The notes under the pieces: generated by a model
The model's input: the letters and a program-made list of their open reading frames with translations, nothing else
Database searches by the model: none
Told to the model about the DNA's origin: nothing
Program-made: the position numbers and the translations under genes
Assembly (NCBI GenBank): GCA_030524055.1
Contig: JAUNHH010000003.1
Location: 62,001-126,000, forward strand
DNA length: 64,000 nt
Reading direction: 5' to 3'
DNA from: Actinomycetaceae bacterium
GTDB lineage: Bacteria; Actinomycetota; Actinomycetes; Actinomycetales; Actinomycetaceae
Shown here: positions 10,401 through 19,494 of the stretch, one piece after another
Layout of the letters: each line of letters begins with the position of its first letter
Position numbering within the stretch: the first letter of the stretch is position 1

Positions 10401-13400
10401 TATTCCCGATGAAGTTCGCGTGCGCCCAGGGAAAAAGGTTGCTGTCGCGGTCACTGCAAATGACCTGGATCCGGATGGGGATACGGTTACCCTTATTCCT
10501 GAATCCGTGTCAGATCCGAAAAACCAGATGAATATTGGGCACCGCTCGGGTCGAATTACACTTACTGCGCCCACCACCGAAGGTGCCTATTTAGCAACCT
10601 ATTCCATTTCGGATGGGGCAGGTGGTCGTGCTACCGGAGTACTGACCATTCTCGTTGGGAAAGATGCGCCACTGCGTGCACCCATTGCCCGCGATGACAG
10701 CCTTAATGACACGCAAATGGCCACGATCCGCGAAAATGGCAGTGTTGTGGTCAATGTCCTGGCTAATGACGAAGATCCTGACGGCGATATTGCCCAAGTG
10801 ACGGTGACATCACCAGACTCAACGGTGACCCCACTGCAGGATGGCCAGGTAGAAGTCAGCGCCACCGATGGCCCGCAATTGGTTCTCTACACGATTACAG
10901 ACTCTGATGGGCTCTCCTCATCTGCTGTCATCCGTGTGCCAGGGAGGGAAATAACCCGACCCACCTTGGATTATTCGACGATTCCTCTTCGCGTCAACGC
11001 TGGGCAGCGCATTGATATTCCGCTGGCCAATCACGTTCTTGCTCGCCAGGGCCGCTCCCTGTCTTTGGCTGATCAGGCCAGTGTGTCAGCGGGTATGGGC
11101 TCTGATGGGTCGCCACTGGTCAAAGATTCCACCACCCTGACCTTCCGTTCTCTGCCAGAGTTTTCAGGGCGGACCTCCATTACTTTCGCTGTCACTGACG
11201 GCAATGGGGCAGGGGATCCGCAAGCGCGAACAGCAGTACTGACCCTGCCTATCGACGTCACCTCTACGGTGAATCGTCCGCCCACCTTCCGCGCCACCGC
11301 ATTGCAGGTGCCACGTGGCGGCGAAATCACAGCGAATCTGTCAGAAATGGCCTCTGACCCAGACACAGGCGATCGCTTGGCCTTTGCTATGGCCGGTAAT
11401 GCGCCCGAGGGAATTACTGCCTCCGTTGAGGGGACAACACTGCGTATCCGTGCGGCTGAAACTGCGCCTGAAGGCAATGCTGGGCAGGTTGGCGTCCGCG
11501 TCGATGACGGTAAAGGTGGGAATGCGGAAGCTTCCTTCCCGATTACTGTTGGCACAACTGGCCCCTCCCAGCTGGTCACGACGATTCCAGCCACACTGAC
11601 AGTGGACTCTGGTGGCACGGGCACCGTCGATATTGCGAACTACGCGACGAATCCTGACCCTGCTGCCGGTCCGCTGAAAATTACGGGCGTTACTGTCACT
11701 GAAGGTGGGTCAGCGACCTTTGAGGGCACGGTTATTACCGCTACCGCAAATGAGGGTTTTAATGACTCCTTCACCGTGAACTATACGGTGGTGGATGCTG
11801 CCGGTGGGGCAGAGCGTCAAGTCCCGGGGATTGTCACTGTCACAGTACGAGGGCGGCCCGACCCCCCAACTGGGGTTCAGGTGAACCGGGGTGCTCAGCC
11901 CTCAACCGTTCAGGTGTCATGGACGCCGGGATTTGATCATGGGTCGCCTGTGCGTTCCTTCACGGTCACTGACCATACTCAGGGCGATAGTATTCGCTGC
12001 GGGTTAACGACCTCCTGTTCTATTCCGAATAGGGATATGAATACCGAACACGTGTTCTCGGTGACCGCCACAAATGATGTGGGCACCTCAGACCCTTCGG
12101 AACAGCGTTCGATTGGTTTACTTGGCGCCCCGTCGCGCCCAGCGACTCCAACCCTGTCCGTGGTCAATGGCACGGCGACAATTACCTGGGAGGGGGAAGC
12201 CTCAGGTGGGCCGGAAGTAGATTCCTATGTCGTGGAATTATCTGGTGGCGCCTCAACAACGGTGAAAGCCCAAGGTGGTGGCACCCACTCTGCAACGATT
12301 TCTGGGCTTGCTCCAGGGACGTCCTATACCGCGCATATTATTGCCATTAATAGCGCCGGACAGTCTGAACCTTCAGGCTGGTCTAATACGGTGCTGAACT
12401 ATGGGCGGCCGGGTCCCGTGCGTGATCTTCAGGCCGAAAATGTTGATTTTGGGACGGCTGATTCAGGCACAGGGAGCGTGAAACTTTCCTGGTCACCGCC
12501 AGATAGTGCAGGCCGCGATGTCGAGTACTACACGGTCAGTGGCCCTACCGGCTCCTTTACCGTCAGTGGCACTTCTGCCACCGTCAATGGCATTACCCTC
12601 TCAGGGGGACTTGCGACCTTTACCGTCACCGCGACGAATGACTCATCTAATCCGGCGGCCTACACCTCTGCCCCTGCCACCGTTCAGGCGCTGATGGTGG
12701 GCGCATTAGCCCCGCCCTCGATCCAATCGGTACGACCGACCAACCAACCCGAACAGGTCTATATCGAATGGTCCCCAAGCCCAGCAACTAATGGGTGGAG
12801 CAGTGGCGATATCCGTTATGAATGGGCCCCCGGTGGCGGCGGATGGGCCGCATTGAATGGCAATACCCTTTCGGGTAATGGCTTGGTGGGTGGCACTGCG
12901 ACGAATATTCGTATTCGAGCAGTGGGCATAAAGAATGGCGTCGAGGTGTCTTCACCTGAGGTGGTCTCTGGCGCGGTGACTCCCATGACTCCGGTCGAGC
13001 CACCTGTTGCTCCGGCGATTAGTTGCCGCGTCGCGACAGCCACGACTATGCGCTGCTCCTGGGAAGGCGGCAGCGATGGGGGAGTGGGTGCGACCTATGC
13101 CCTGTCTGGTTCCACCAGTGGCGCCGTTGAGGCCACTGGGTCGGTAGAGTTCACACCCGCTGCTGACGAAATTCTCGAAGTGTGTATTACTGTCACCCAA
13201 AATGGCACCGGTGCGACGGATCGACGCTGTGAAATGTTCCAGTGGTCCCCGGCTTCGACCTACTCCCTATCTGTTACCCCAGGGTCACTATCAGGCACGG
13301 TCAATACCTATTACGTACCGGAAGGGCAATATCAGCTCACCTGTGTGGGGCAGCGGACTTTTGCTGATGGCAAAGTTGAAGACGGCCTGGATCTGGGACT

Positions 13401-13557
13401 GGGTGGAACGGTCAGCATTACACGTCATAAAGACAATGGGTTCCGCGACTCAGTTGGCTTTACTTGTAATGATCCGCAGGGTTTGACTTCAGCCCCGGGC
13501 GTTACGGGTTATAAAGTGACAGGCGTGAATGTTGGCCCCACTCTGGTCAGCAACTAA
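7492..13557 (+). CDS. Giant membrane-anchored Ig-like / fn3 repeat surface protein
   Basis: 2021 residues. One N-terminal hydrophobic segment (about residues 10-30, after MSPQTPRRR) acts as a signal anchor. Residues about 35-370 resemble a beta-propeller-like head, followed by an acidic linker (SETEEDEDDS). From about 393 to 1450 come multiple cadherin/Big-type Ig-like domains with the recurring calcium-site-like motif NDxDPDGDxLTV (LLNDSDPDGD, MANDTDPNGD, TANDLDPDGD, LANDEDPDGD). From about 1455 to 1930 come roughly five fn3 domains (PDPPTGVQV, SWSPPDSAG, IEWSPSP). There is no LPXTG. ATG 7492 is preferred over GTG 7444 because AGGAGG lies at 7481-7486. It is the first gene of a MoxR/DUF58/transglutaminase/FHA/kinase cluster comparable to the bifidobacterial fn3 operon, in which the FN3 protein is a surface adhesin-like or signalling protein. 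Confidence 0.88.
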   Translation: MSPQTPRRRVVELLLGIACVAALVIAIVNPGVHSTQVELNDAGVWVTNAERQMVAHLNPVSHSVDSALYTATPRVDLFQKGEQVFVSENESRTLSKVDVARTTLEAGITNPRMRPVVHGDWLALNDIQSGMVWRQDSATPAVVDPASAPDISGVPGAEVAFASDGTLYAASIQSRTIVSLPRDAAPGKGSVRELDVAEGTEGIQIATIGTHFVVLDLTHKQLHMPDGRIVDIPGDTVALQESGPEATSALVATSEGLLSVPFAKEEPTLKASSTPGGVAVRPARVDNCTYGAWTGTGAFLRDCGDDAHDVELKVDTLAGASHTVFRVNRSTIVLNDIDKGTLWLPDEQMLLVDDWEKVDSDLKSETEEDEDDSVDNASDIAQPERHEDNTDPTAADDELGVRPGRSNVLPVLLNDSDPDGDVLTVSEVGESDLGTVSLIRQGEALQIDVPADKSGQGEFEYTISDGRGGSAKARVRITVREPGENSAPVQTVKQSLSLGAGRTTTINALANWYDPDADPYFLHGIHGPEGFTLNHQSTGAVDITEVGHGPGQNSLNVAVSDGKDRGEGQVQVNVADANNQAPVTNADHVIVAVGASTTVAPMANDTDPNGDPLQLVQVTTNSEGVGAHINSTLGTVTLTGVHAGTYYLDYSITDGPTAATGIIRVDVVEAETQTPPTAVDDIGVLPDTGQVLVDLLANDSDPSGGVLTVGAVEIPEGSPLSVSLIDRHIARISAPRGLTQAETFTYTVSNSAGTTRATVTVVPGGALDPNAPPQLKDDILVVRSGDVAGVSVLDNDSSPGGLDLTISNELQKDIAPDMGTVFLSGDEVRVRGGATPGNGVITYTVTDSAGNVASAHISLMVIGVDPETNTAPRPRDIISRTSAGQEVTIPIPLEGIDAEGDSVSLIGAGSSPTMGALDVGASSITYTPAETAVGTDTFTYIVEDRLGKIATGTVRVGISPRDSLNHDPVAIPDEVRVRPGKKVAVAVTANDLDPDGDTVTLIPESVSDPKNQMNIGHRSGRITLTAPTTEGAYLATYSISDGAGGRATGVLTILVGKDAPLRAPIARDDSLNDTQMATIRENGSVVVNVLANDEDPDGDIAQVTVTSPDSTVTPLQDGQVEVSATDGPQLVLYTITDSDGLSSSAVIRVPGREITRPTLDYSTIPLRVNAGQRIDIPLANHVLARQGRSLSLADQASVSAGMGSDGSPLVKDSTTLTFRSLPEFSGRTSITFAVTDGNGAGDPQARTAVLTLPIDVTSTVNRPPTFRATALQVPRGGEITANLSEMASDPDTGDRLAFAMAGNAPEGITASVEGTTLRIRAAETAPEGNAGQVGVRVDDGKGGNAEASFPITVGTTGPSQLVTTIPATLTVDSGGTGTVDIANYATNPDPAAGPLKITGVTVTEGGSATFEGTVITATANEGFNDSFTVNYTVVDAAGGAERQVPGIVTVTVRGRPDPPTGVQVNRGAQPSTVQVSWTPGFDHGSPVRSFTVTDHTQGDSIRCGLTTSCSIPNRDMNTEHVFSVTATNDVGTSDPSEQRSIGLLGAPSRPATPTLSVVNGTATITWEGEASGGPEVDSYVVELSGGASTTVKAQGGGTHSATISGLAPGTSYTAHIIAINSAGQSEPSGWSNTVLNYGRPGPVRDLQAENVDFGTADSGTGSVKLSWSPPDSAGRDVEYYTVSGPTGSFTVSGTSATVNGITLSGGLATFTVTATNDSSNPAAYTSAPATVQALMVGALAPPSIQSVRPTNQPEQVYIEWSPSPATNGWSSGDIRYEWAPGGGGWAALNGNTLSGNGLVGGTATNIRIRAVGIKNGVEVSSPEVVSGAVTPMTPVEPPVAPAISCRVATATTMRCSWEGGSDGGVGATYALSGSTSGAVEATGSVEFTPAADEILEVCITVTQNGTGATDRRCEMFQWSPASTYSLSVTPGSLSGTVNTYYVPEGQYQLTCVGQRTFADGKVEDGLDLGLGGTVSITRHKDNGFRDSVGFTCNDPQGLTSAPGVTGYKVTGVNVGPTLVSN

Positions 13558-13593
13558 CTATTAGTTCTCATACTACTCACCCAAGGATAATCG

Positions 13594-14559
13594 ATGACTC
13601 TTAGTGCTGAGAATGCCGCGTGGTTTCACGACCGTTTTGAGTTGGCAGTATCAAATGTTGCCACAGCACTCCTCGGCAAAGAAGACATTATTCGCCTGGC
13701 ATTGACATGTATGTTTGCAGAAGGGCATCTTCTTATTGAAGATACCCCTGGAACAGGGAAAACGGCCCTTGCTCGCGCAATGGCGGCCACCGTTGAGGGC
13801 ACCCATTCGCGTATTCAATTCACTCCGGATCTTCTTCCATCCGATATTACGGGCGTCACTGTTTTTGATCAGCGCACTGGTGAATGGGAATTTCACCGTG
13901 GCCCGATCTTTGCCTCGATCGTTTTAGCCGATGAAATTAACCGCGCCTCGCCGAAAACACAATCCGCCCTTTTAGAGGTGATGGAAGAAGGGCGCGTCAC
14001 TGTTGATGGAATTGGGCATCCCACCGGGCGTCCTTTTATGGTCATCGCCACCCAAAATCCGATTGAACAGGCCGGCACCTATCGTCTTCCGGAAGCCCAA
14101 TTAGATCGTTTCCTCATGAAAACAGAATTGGGATATCCCAGTCATGAGGCCGGTATTGACATTTTGTTAGGCTCTAAAGATCCGGATCGTTCTCGCGGAT
14201 TAAAACCTGTGCTGACCACTCAAGAGGTGGCGCATATGGCCACCATGGCTGGCGATACCCACGTGGATCGGGTGATTGTGGACTACGTTCAGTCTCTTTG
14301 CGAAGCCACCCGTAATGACCCGACAGTACGTGTAGGTGTGTCTACCCGTGGTGCGATCGCGATGGTACGTGCGGCCCGTGTGTGGGTTTTGGCTCAGGGT
14401 CGCCACTATGTGACCCCATCGGATATCCAATTCCTTGCCCCAACTGTGTGGGCTCACCGTCTGGTCCTTGACCCCGATGCCGAATTTGCTGGCGCCACCC
14501 ACCTGGAAGCAGTTGAGGCTGCTTTGCGCGCAGTTGCTGCTCCAACAGGTCGGGAGTAG
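13594..14559 (+). CDS. MoxR family AAA+ ATPase
   Basis: 321 residues, typical for MoxR. The Walker A motif EDTPGTGKT is at residues about 49-57, Walker B IVLADEINRA around 113, and sensor 1 FMVIATQNPIEQAGTYRLPEAQLDRF follows. MoxR proteins are chaperone-like ATPases that usually work with VWA or DUF58 partners to assemble or activate complexes. Here the DUF58 partner follows after five bases. The gene starts 36 bases after the Ig-like gene, so it is probably in the same operon. A role in maturing the envelope proteins of this cluster is inference. Confidence 0.93.
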   Translation: MTLSAENAAWFHDRFELAVSNVATALLGKEDIIRLALTCMFAEGHLLIEDTPGTGKTALARAMAATVEGTHSRIQFTPDLLPSDITGVTVFDQRTGEWEFHRGPIFASIVLADEINRASPKTQSALLEVMEEGRVTVDGIGHPTGRPFMVIATQNPIEQAGTYRLPEAQLDRFLMKTELGYPSHEAGIDILLGSKDPDRSRGLKPVLTTQEVAHMATMAGDTHVDRVIVDYVQSLCEATRNDPTVRVGVSTRGAIAMVRAARVWVLAQGRHYVTPSDIQFLAPTVWAHRLVLDPDAEFAGATHLEAVEAALRAVAAPTGRE

Positions 14560-14564
14560 GTGAT

Positions 14565-15872
14565 ATGTCATCAGAGGGTAGTGGGCGTCGCAATGGGCAG
14601 CGCCATCAAGAACAGGGGACCCTTGCCCAGGGGCTTCGGCGCCTGGCCCGCACTAGTCACGAAGCCATTGACAGGCTTGGCAAGCGTTTGCAGCGCGTTC
14701 CCATTGCGCGCACCGTTATTTCACTTCTGAGTGGGATTACACCCTTGGGATGGGGTCTTGGGGCTATTGGCCTGGCAGGAATTGCTGTGGGCCTGGCGGC
14801 GCGCTGGAATGAGATGGCCATTGTTGCTGTTGCTGCATTGACTCTCCTTTTCGGGGCACTGATTCTTTCGCTCATTCCCCTGTCCTGTTCTGTTGCCCTT
14901 CACTTGGCTGCCCAGCGCATTACGGTGGGTCAGGATGCCTACGGGGAAATCCTTGTCACCAATCCAACGGGGCGGACGCTGCGGCCTGTGCGCCTTGAGT
15001 TAAACGTGGACTCTGCCGTTGTTCCCGTGTGGACATCTCCCATTGAGGCCCATGGGGAACATCGCGATTCCTTTGTCATTGAGACATCCCGACGAGGGCG
15101 GCGCCGGGTTGGCCCAGTGAGGGTAGCCCGCGGAGACGCCTTCGGATTGGTTCGTCGGGTGCGGGCCACCTCGGATATTCTCGACCTTCGGGTTCATCCG
15201 CGTACTGTTACTGTGCCCTTTTCTGCTATTGGTCTGGTGCGGGACTTAGAAGGTATCACCACCCAGGATTTATCTTCCGCTGATGTCTCTTTCCGGGCGC
15301 TCCGTGACTATGTTCCTGGCGATGATCGCCGTAATGTCCATTGGCGAACAACAGCGCGCACAGGAAAAATGATGGTCCGCGAATTTGAAGAGACCAGGCG
15401 CGCACATCTTCTTCTTATTCTCGATAATGACCAATTGGCGTGGGGGATAGATGAGGAATTTGAAGACGGTATTTCTACTATTGCTTCCCTCGCCCGATGC
15501 GCCTATACCGACTCGATTGCAGTTTCCACCCTTACTCGCGACCAGCCTTTAAATTCGGCGTCCTCTGTCAGTTTGCTTGACGCGCTTACTGAAGTGAGTG
15601 CCATTAGTGTCTCCCATTCTCTTGCTGAAGATGTTCACTGGGCTGGAGCTGAAACCCCTTCCGCCTCTGTTGCTATTGTCGTGACAGGAAGTGGACGCAG
15701 TATTGAGCATATTCGCTATTCTCTGACGACTATTGACCCCAGTGTCCGCGCATTAGCTATTCGTATTGACTCTTCCGATAAAGCATCGGTACGAATGGTG
15801 GGAGGCTTTACTCTGGTCACTATTTCTTCACTGGGTGAATTGCCTTCTGTCATGAGGCAGGTGAGCGCATAA
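14565..15872 (+). CDS. DUF58 domain membrane protein
   Basis: 435 residues. Two adjacent hydrophobic helices lie at about residues 50-110 (TPLGWGLGAIGLAGIAVGLAA, then IVAVAALTLLFGALILSLIPL). A beta-rich segment follows, then the DUF58 core with DVSFRALRDYVPGDDRRNVHWRTTART and MMVREFEETRR, which form the family signature (R-Y-PGD--R-I-W---A). DUF58 proteins are the usual partners of MoxR ATPases. Its stop overlaps the next ATG by one base (TAATG), so translational coupling is expected. Its biochemical function is not established. Confidence 0.9.
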   Translation: MSSEGSGRRNGQRHQEQGTLAQGLRRLARTSHEAIDRLGKRLQRVPIARTVISLLSGITPLGWGLGAIGLAGIAVGLAARWNEMAIVAVAALTLLFGALILSLIPLSCSVALHLAAQRITVGQDAYGEILVTNPTGRTLRPVRLELNVDSAVVPVWTSPIEAHGEHRDSFVIETSRRGRRRVGPVRVARGDAFGLVRRVRATSDILDLRVHPRTVTVPFSAIGLVRDLEGITTQDLSSADVSFRALRDYVPGDDRRNVHWRTTARTGKMMVREFEETRRAHLLLILDNDQLAWGIDEEFEDGISTIASLARCAYTDSIAVSTLTRDQPLNSASSVSLLDALTEVSAISVSHSLAEDVHWAGAETPSASVAIVVTGSGRSIEHIRYSLTTIDPSVRALAIRIDSSDKASVRMVGGFTLVTISSLGELPSVMRQVSA

Positions 15873-18262
15873 TGGTTGATTCCGCGCGTCGTCTGCGTCC
15901 CTCTCTTTCCCTCCTGACAGACGTTCTTCTTGTCCTTGGGCTCCTCATTACTATTGCCCTGCCCTGGGGTGGGCTTTTTATTGGTCCTATTGGCTATATT
16001 TCTGCACTGAGTGGTGTCGCCGTTGGCGCAGTAGCTGCCATTATTTGCACCTATTGGCGCCTGCGGATCCCCGCTGGCCTTGCCCTATTCTTTCTCCTTC
16101 ATCTTTTGATTGGTGGCCTTGCCGGCTTACCAATGACTCAAGGGTGGCTGAGTGGGCAACCTGCGACGACAATACGTCTGCTTGTAACAACACTGCTGAG
16201 TGGATGGAAAAATCTTCTCACTGTGGAAGCCCCTGTTGTTCCTAAAGACGGGCTTTCTTTAGTCCCCTTTATTGCCTGTGAAATTGCGGCATTTACGGCG
16301 CTTGTCCTGATTCTGCGCGCCCGGCGTCCTATTACTGCGCTTCTTCCTGCCCTTGCTCTGCTTCTTCTTGGGCTTTTATGGGGCTCACAAGAGGCGCCTT
16401 TTGCTCTTGCCTGTGCAGTCATTGGAGCGGTATTAGCATTTACTGTGGCGGTTCGCCTTGCAAGTGTGGGTATGGGTCGCCGCGATGAGGCTATTCATAT
16501 TGAGAAAGCCCCAGGGCGTAAGAAAATCCCTTTTATTGCCTCCGCTGTTATCCTCATCGTGATTTCTCTCCTGTCAGCCTGGGGTGCGTGGAATTTCCTC
16601 CCCACTCAGAATCGTTTTGCTCTTCGCGATCATATTGATCCGCCGCTCGATCTTAAAGAATATTCATCCCCGGTGGTGGAGTTTAGAAAATGGACCACTA
16701 AAGACGCCGATAAAGCAATGGTGGAAGTGGAAGGAATGCCCGCTGACGCCCGCCTTCGCTTAGCTGCTTTAGATTCCTACAATGGAACGATTTTCGGTAT
16801 TGCTGAGACAACTCCGGGAAGTGAATTCACTAATGTTGGTGTTGAATTCACCGAGGATGCTCCGCCAGTAGACGCTTCCTCAACAATGTCCGTCTCAATT
16901 TTGGCTTATTCGGGCCATTGGATTCCCACGGGAGAGCGCACGTATTCTTTGCGTTATCTTTCTGCCCGACAACAGGTTCTTGGCGATGCTGTCCATTATT
17001 CCTCTGGGCTCGGCACAATTTTATCGACCCAGCGTCTGGTAGAAGGCGACCAATTCCAAGCTGTTGTCACCCACCATCCGAAAGTCTCGGATACCGTTTT
17101 AGCGGAAACGCCAATAGCGAAAGTGCCTCTTCCCGATGACACAAATGTCCCGGAGGCTATTTCCACAAAAGCGCGGGAGCTCACTGAAGGAAAAACCCCT
17201 GGTTTTGACCAAGTGCGCTCAATTGCGCGCGCATTATCCACCGATGGATTTTATTCCGATGGCTCTGATGGGCTTTCTCGTCCAGGGCATCGCAGTGATC
17301 GTTTAGAACGTTTCCTTACCGACGAAGCGATGGTAGGCGATGACGATCAATATGCTCCGGCAATGGCATTAATGCTGCGCTCATTGGGTATTCCTTCGCG
17401 CATTGCTATTGGTTTTAGAAATGACGCGGAGGCGGCGCAAACCCGACGTTTTACCGGTGATGATGTGCATATGTGGGTGGAAGTTCCCTTTGAAGGAATC
17501 GGATGGGTTCCTTTTGACCCCACACCCCCTGAAGACCAAACGCTGCGCACCCAGGTTCCTGAACCTAAACCGCGTCCTACCCCTGAGGTTCTTCAACCGC
17601 CGGAGCCTCCGGAAGATCCGGCAGAAGCCCCCGCTGAAGAGTTCACTGAGACTGAGCAGGAAGAACAGAATCCTGACAACACCTACCCCTGGCTTATCTG
17701 GGTTCTACGGGTTGGAGGTATTCTTGCTCTGATCCTGTCACCAATTCTTGCTTTGGCTGCATTGAAAGCGCTTCGTGCCTGGCGTCGGCGTACCCGGGGT
17801 AGCGAAGAGACGCGCACTGTTGCCGCCTGGGATGAATTGATTGACCGTGCTCGCGACCTTGGGGTGCGTATCCCTGACGGGGAACCGCGCGGTACCCAAG
17901 CCGGGGCTATTGACTCTCAGGTCTGGGGAAGAAATGCAGCTCATAGCGAATCTGACCTCTATCGCTTGGCTGATTCCTTGGACAAAGCAGTCTTTGCTCC
18001 AGAGCCCGTTCAAGCGGGCACAGGACGTGAGACCTGGAAGCAGATGAATGCGATTTCCGTTGCAATGGCGCGGGCAAAAGGGTGGCGAGCGCGTCTGGGA
18101 ACCTACGTTTCACTACGGACATTGCGCTCTCGGTGGACCCGTAAAGAGCCACCTGAAAAGAAAATCGGAGTAGACGCGGGGGTGCCTACATACGCTACCG
18201 TCATCCCCGGTACCACTAATCCCATGGTGCCAGGCGAAGAAGGAGGACCGGCCAGTGGCTGA
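15872..18262 (+). CDS. Transglutaminase-like membrane protein, catalytic Cys replaced
   Basis: 796 residues. About six N-terminal membrane helices (residues 10-220), one more near 225-245, an extracytoplasmic transglutaminase-like domain and one helix near 605-630 before a cytoplasmic tail. The transglutaminase core reads GDDDQYAPAMALMLRSLGIPSRIAIGF, then DDVHMWVEV and GWVPFDPTP. The His and Asp of the usual Cys-His-Asp triad are kept, but the Cys position (G-x-C-x-x-[YF]-A in active enzymes) is Asp. It is therefore probably not a classical transglutaminase. It starts inside the DUF58 stop and overlaps the RDD-FHA gene by eight bases. Homologues sit in the same order in bifidobacterial tgm operons. 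Confidence 0.88.
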   Translation: MVDSARRLRPSLSLLTDVLLVLGLLITIALPWGGLFIGPIGYISALSGVAVGAVAAIICTYWRLRIPAGLALFFLLHLLIGGLAGLPMTQGWLSGQPATTIRLLVTTLLSGWKNLLTVEAPVVPKDGLSLVPFIACEIAAFTALVLILRARRPITALLPALALLLLGLLWGSQEAPFALACAVIGAVLAFTVAVRLASVGMGRRDEAIHIEKAPGRKKIPFIASAVILIVISLLSAWGAWNFLPTQNRFALRDHIDPPLDLKEYSSPVVEFRKWTTKDADKAMVEVEGMPADARLRLAALDSYNGTIFGIAETTPGSEFTNVGVEFTEDAPPVDASSTMSVSILAYSGHWIPTGERTYSLRYLSARQQVLGDAVHYSSGLGTILSTQRLVEGDQFQAVVTHHPKVSDTVLAETPIAKVPLPDDTNVPEAISTKARELTEGKTPGFDQVRSIARALSTDGFYSDGSDGLSRPGHRSDRLERFLTDEAMVGDDDQYAPAMALMLRSLGIPSRIAIGFRNDAEAAQTRRFTGDDVHMWVEVPFEGIGWVPFDPTPPEDQTLRTQVPEPKPRPTPEVLQPPEPPEDPAEAPAEEFTETEQEEQNPDNTYPWLIWVLRVGGILALILSPILALAALKALRAWRRRTRGSEETRTVAAWDELIDRARDLGVRIPDGEPRGTQAGAIDSQVWGRNAAHSESDLYRLADSLDKAVFAPEPVQAGTGRETWKQMNAISVAMARAKGWRARLGTYVSLRTLRSRWTRKEPPEKKIGVDAGVPTYATVIPGTTNPMVPGEEGGPASG

Positions 18263-19418
18263 GATTAAGGTTGAGGGGAGGGTTCCCCTTTCCGTACCAG
18301 AGCATCTTGATGGTCTCGTTGCTGCAGGTGACACAGCGCGCCTGAGAGGTCATGCCTGGGACGCTGCAGTGGTCCTAGGAGCGCTTGCCTTAGCGGGGGT
18401 ATTCCTCGCGTGGAGTGCAACAGGTCAGGTCCCCGTATGGTTACTTGTTGCTGCTCTTGCTTTATCTGCCATTGTGGTACTCGTGCACACAGTGACCTCA
18501 CTGATTGGTTTAAGCACAGTTGGGCAGACTTTCGGCATGAAGGTGGCACGTGTGCGCTGGGTGGATATTTCCACAGCAACACCGATGGCTTCGAAGTCGC
18601 TAATGAAATTTGCTGTGGAGATGCTCTGTGCTATTCCCACCCTAGGAATTCTGCCCGCTTTGATTGGCTTATTTTCTCAGGGTGAGATGAACCGAACATG
18701 GTTCGATCGCCTATTCGGGACTTTAGCCGTACGCGTTGATGAGCGCGGTGAGTTGGAACGTTTTGTCACCACCCGCAGGGCGCATCTTGTTGGTGACGAG
18801 GCCGAGGCGGCAGCTGATCGTGCGCGCCCACCAATGCGACGCTATGTCCTCAATGACACTCTTGGCGTTGAAGAGTCCGAGGAAGAAACACTTCCTATGG
18901 TCTCCCAGCCGCCCTCGTTACCTCTCGAATCTGACATGCTTGAAGAAGCATGGGAACCGGGTGCCCCCCTGGAGCAGGTTGACTTGGCGTCCCTGTCGCG
19001 TGTGGGTCGCGCTTCGGGTGAGACGAAGCGGACACTGTCAGATTATGACAGCCAGTCTGAACTGGAAAAATCCGTTGGCGTGCGTCCAACGGGCGCCATT
19101 CGCCTCGTTTTTGATGACGGTACCCGGTACGATCTCGTCGACACTCTTCTTGTCGGGCGTGCCCCTGTGGCCGCCGGACGGTGGGCGCAGGCTTCGACCT
19201 ACTCGATCTCAGATCCTGAGCGTGCGATCTCGAAGACTCACCTCGCGTTGAGTGTTAGGGACGGACAGCTTCATGTCACCGATCTTGATTCGGTGAATGG
19301 GACTCGACTGTCAGCCCCGACCGGCGAAGAGCGCAAGCTTACCCCCGGAACTCCGGAGGTTGCCGCCCCTGGAAGTTTCATTATTTTCGGGAACCGGCTA
19401 ATCGTCGTTGGCGGGTGA
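18255..19418 (+). CDS. RDD membrane domain - FHA domain protein
   Basis: 387 residues, GTG start with AGGAGG (18241-18246) upstream, overlapping the previous gene. An RDD domain at about residues 20-165 has three hydrophobic helices and the motifs GQTFGMKVARVRWVD and RTWFDRLFGTLAV. A variable acidic linker leads to a C-terminal FHA domain at about 285-387 (LLVGRAP, ISKTHLALSV, DLDSVNGTRL). FHA domains bind phosphothreonine peptides, so this is a membrane-anchored reader for the Ser/Thr kinase encoded two genes downstream. The partner phosphoproteins are unknown. Confidence 0.9.
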   Translation: MAEIKVEGRVPLSVPEHLDGLVAAGDTARLRGHAWDAAVVLGALALAGVFLAWSATGQVPVWLLVAALALSAIVVLVHTVTSLIGLSTVGQTFGMKVARVRWVDISTATPMASKSLMKFAVEMLCAIPTLGILPALIGLFSQGEMNRTWFDRLFGTLAVRVDERGELERFVTTRRAHLVGDEAEAAADRARPPMRRYVLNDTLGVEESEEETLPMVSQPPSLPLESDMLEEAWEPGAPLEQVDLASLSRVGRASGETKRTLSDYDSQSELEKSVGVRPTGAIRLVFDDGTRYDLVDTLLVGRAPVAAGRWAQASTYSISDPERAISKTHLALSVRDGQLHVTDLDSVNGTRLSAPTGEERKLTPGTPEVAAPGSFIIFGNRLIVVGG

Positions 19419-19494
19419 AACTCACCTGCAGCCGGCCGTGGCCGGACTCACCACCCGAGCGCGAGAGCGCCACGAACCTCACCGGAGGTAACAC

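Noticed and set aside
8412-11624. Long reverse-strand open frames across the Ig-like gene (for example 8412-9008 and 11073-11624)
   Set aside because: They mirror the repetitive coding strand, lack RBS and recognisable domains, and overlap a well-supported gene.
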